Source of the DNA: Candidatus Aenigmatarchaeota archaeon
GTDB lineage: Archaea; EX4484-52; B79-G9
Assembly: GCA_023142905.1 (NCBI GenBank)
Contig: JAGLIP010000077.1
Location: 1 to 5,029, forward strand
Length of the DNA: 5,029 bases
Direction of reading: 5' to 3'
In this document: positions 5,005 to 5,029 of the stretch, one piece after another
Position numbering within the stretch: position 1 is the first letter of the stretch
Layout: every line of letters begins with the position of its first letter
Notes under the pieces: model-generated
Database searches by the model: none
What the model saw: the letters and a program-made list of their open reading frames with translations, nothing else
Told to the model about the DNA's origin: nothing
Translations under genes and position numbers: made by a program

Positions 5005-5029
5005 GGGGTCATGGTGTAATGGCAGCATA
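5005..5029 (+). tRNA. tRNA gene, 5' part only, cut by the right window edge
   Basis: The sequence fits tRNA positions 1-26. The acceptor strand is GGGGTCA (5005-5011), followed by T8 and G9. The D arm has G10-T11-G12-T13 pairing with G22-C23-A24-T25 (two wobble pairs), and A14, G18-G19 and A21 are in place. The window ends just before the anticodon arm, so the isotype cannot be read. The string ATGGTGTAATGG resembles tRNA-Gln, and tRNA-Glu is the next guess. No intron, variable arm or 3' end can be judged. Confidence 0.85.

Noticed and set aside
4424..5028. Minus-strand open frames opposite the single-pass membrane protein and across the tRNA
   Set aside because: They overlap each other, one runs through the tRNA and its promoter, and their translations look like antisense readings of a coding region.
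1..5029. CRISPR array, insertion sequence or attachment site
   Set aside because: No regularly spaced repeats, transposase motif or terminal inverted repeats were seen. The tRNA 3' end, where an attachment site would lie, is outside the window.

Overview
The window is archaeal. The evidence is a complete ABCE1/Rli1-type ribosome-recycling ATPase (a family confined to archaea and eukaryotes), TATA-box promoters instead of bacterial -35/-10 elements, and start codons that often lie where a TATA box would place the first transcribed base. The last point suggests leaderless mRNAs. The DNA is AT-rich. I cannot fix the lineage from sequence alone; a euryarchaeal or DPANN-type archaeon would fit.

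Layout, left to right. (1) At 1-470 on the minus strand is the 5' part of an unrecognised protein gene that runs off the left edge. (2) At 471-659 is a short divergent promoter region. (3) At 660-1759 on the plus strand is a very AT-rich two-gene unit: a membrane protein with two helices and a coiled coil, then a small protein with a PD-(D/E)XK nuclease-like motif. (4) At 1851-3608 is ABCE1, with its own promoter and a Shine-Dalgarno-like GTGA before the ATG. (5) Convergent to it, at 3634-4398 plus the stop codon (3631-3633), is an unrecognised acidic soluble protein on the minus strand. (6) At 4399-4528 is a second divergent promoter region holding an inverted repeat. (7) At 4529-4960 on the plus strand is a small single-pass membrane protein with four cysteines on the predicted outer side. 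(8) At 5005-5029 is the first 25 bases of a tRNA gene, cut by the window end, with its own promoter.

ABCE1 and the tRNA are translation genes, but the others show no evident functional link to them, and the strand changes mean that most are separate transcription units. The one plausible functional pair is the membrane/coiled-coil protein with the nuclease-like protein, which are 14 bases apart on the same strand. A membrane sensor plus nuclease (a defence or self-limiting effector module) is a reasonable hypothesis but is not shown by the sequence. No CRISPR array, insertion sequence, rRNA or obvious long repeat was seen. No stretch longer than 300 bases lacks a gene; the longest gap is 189 bases.
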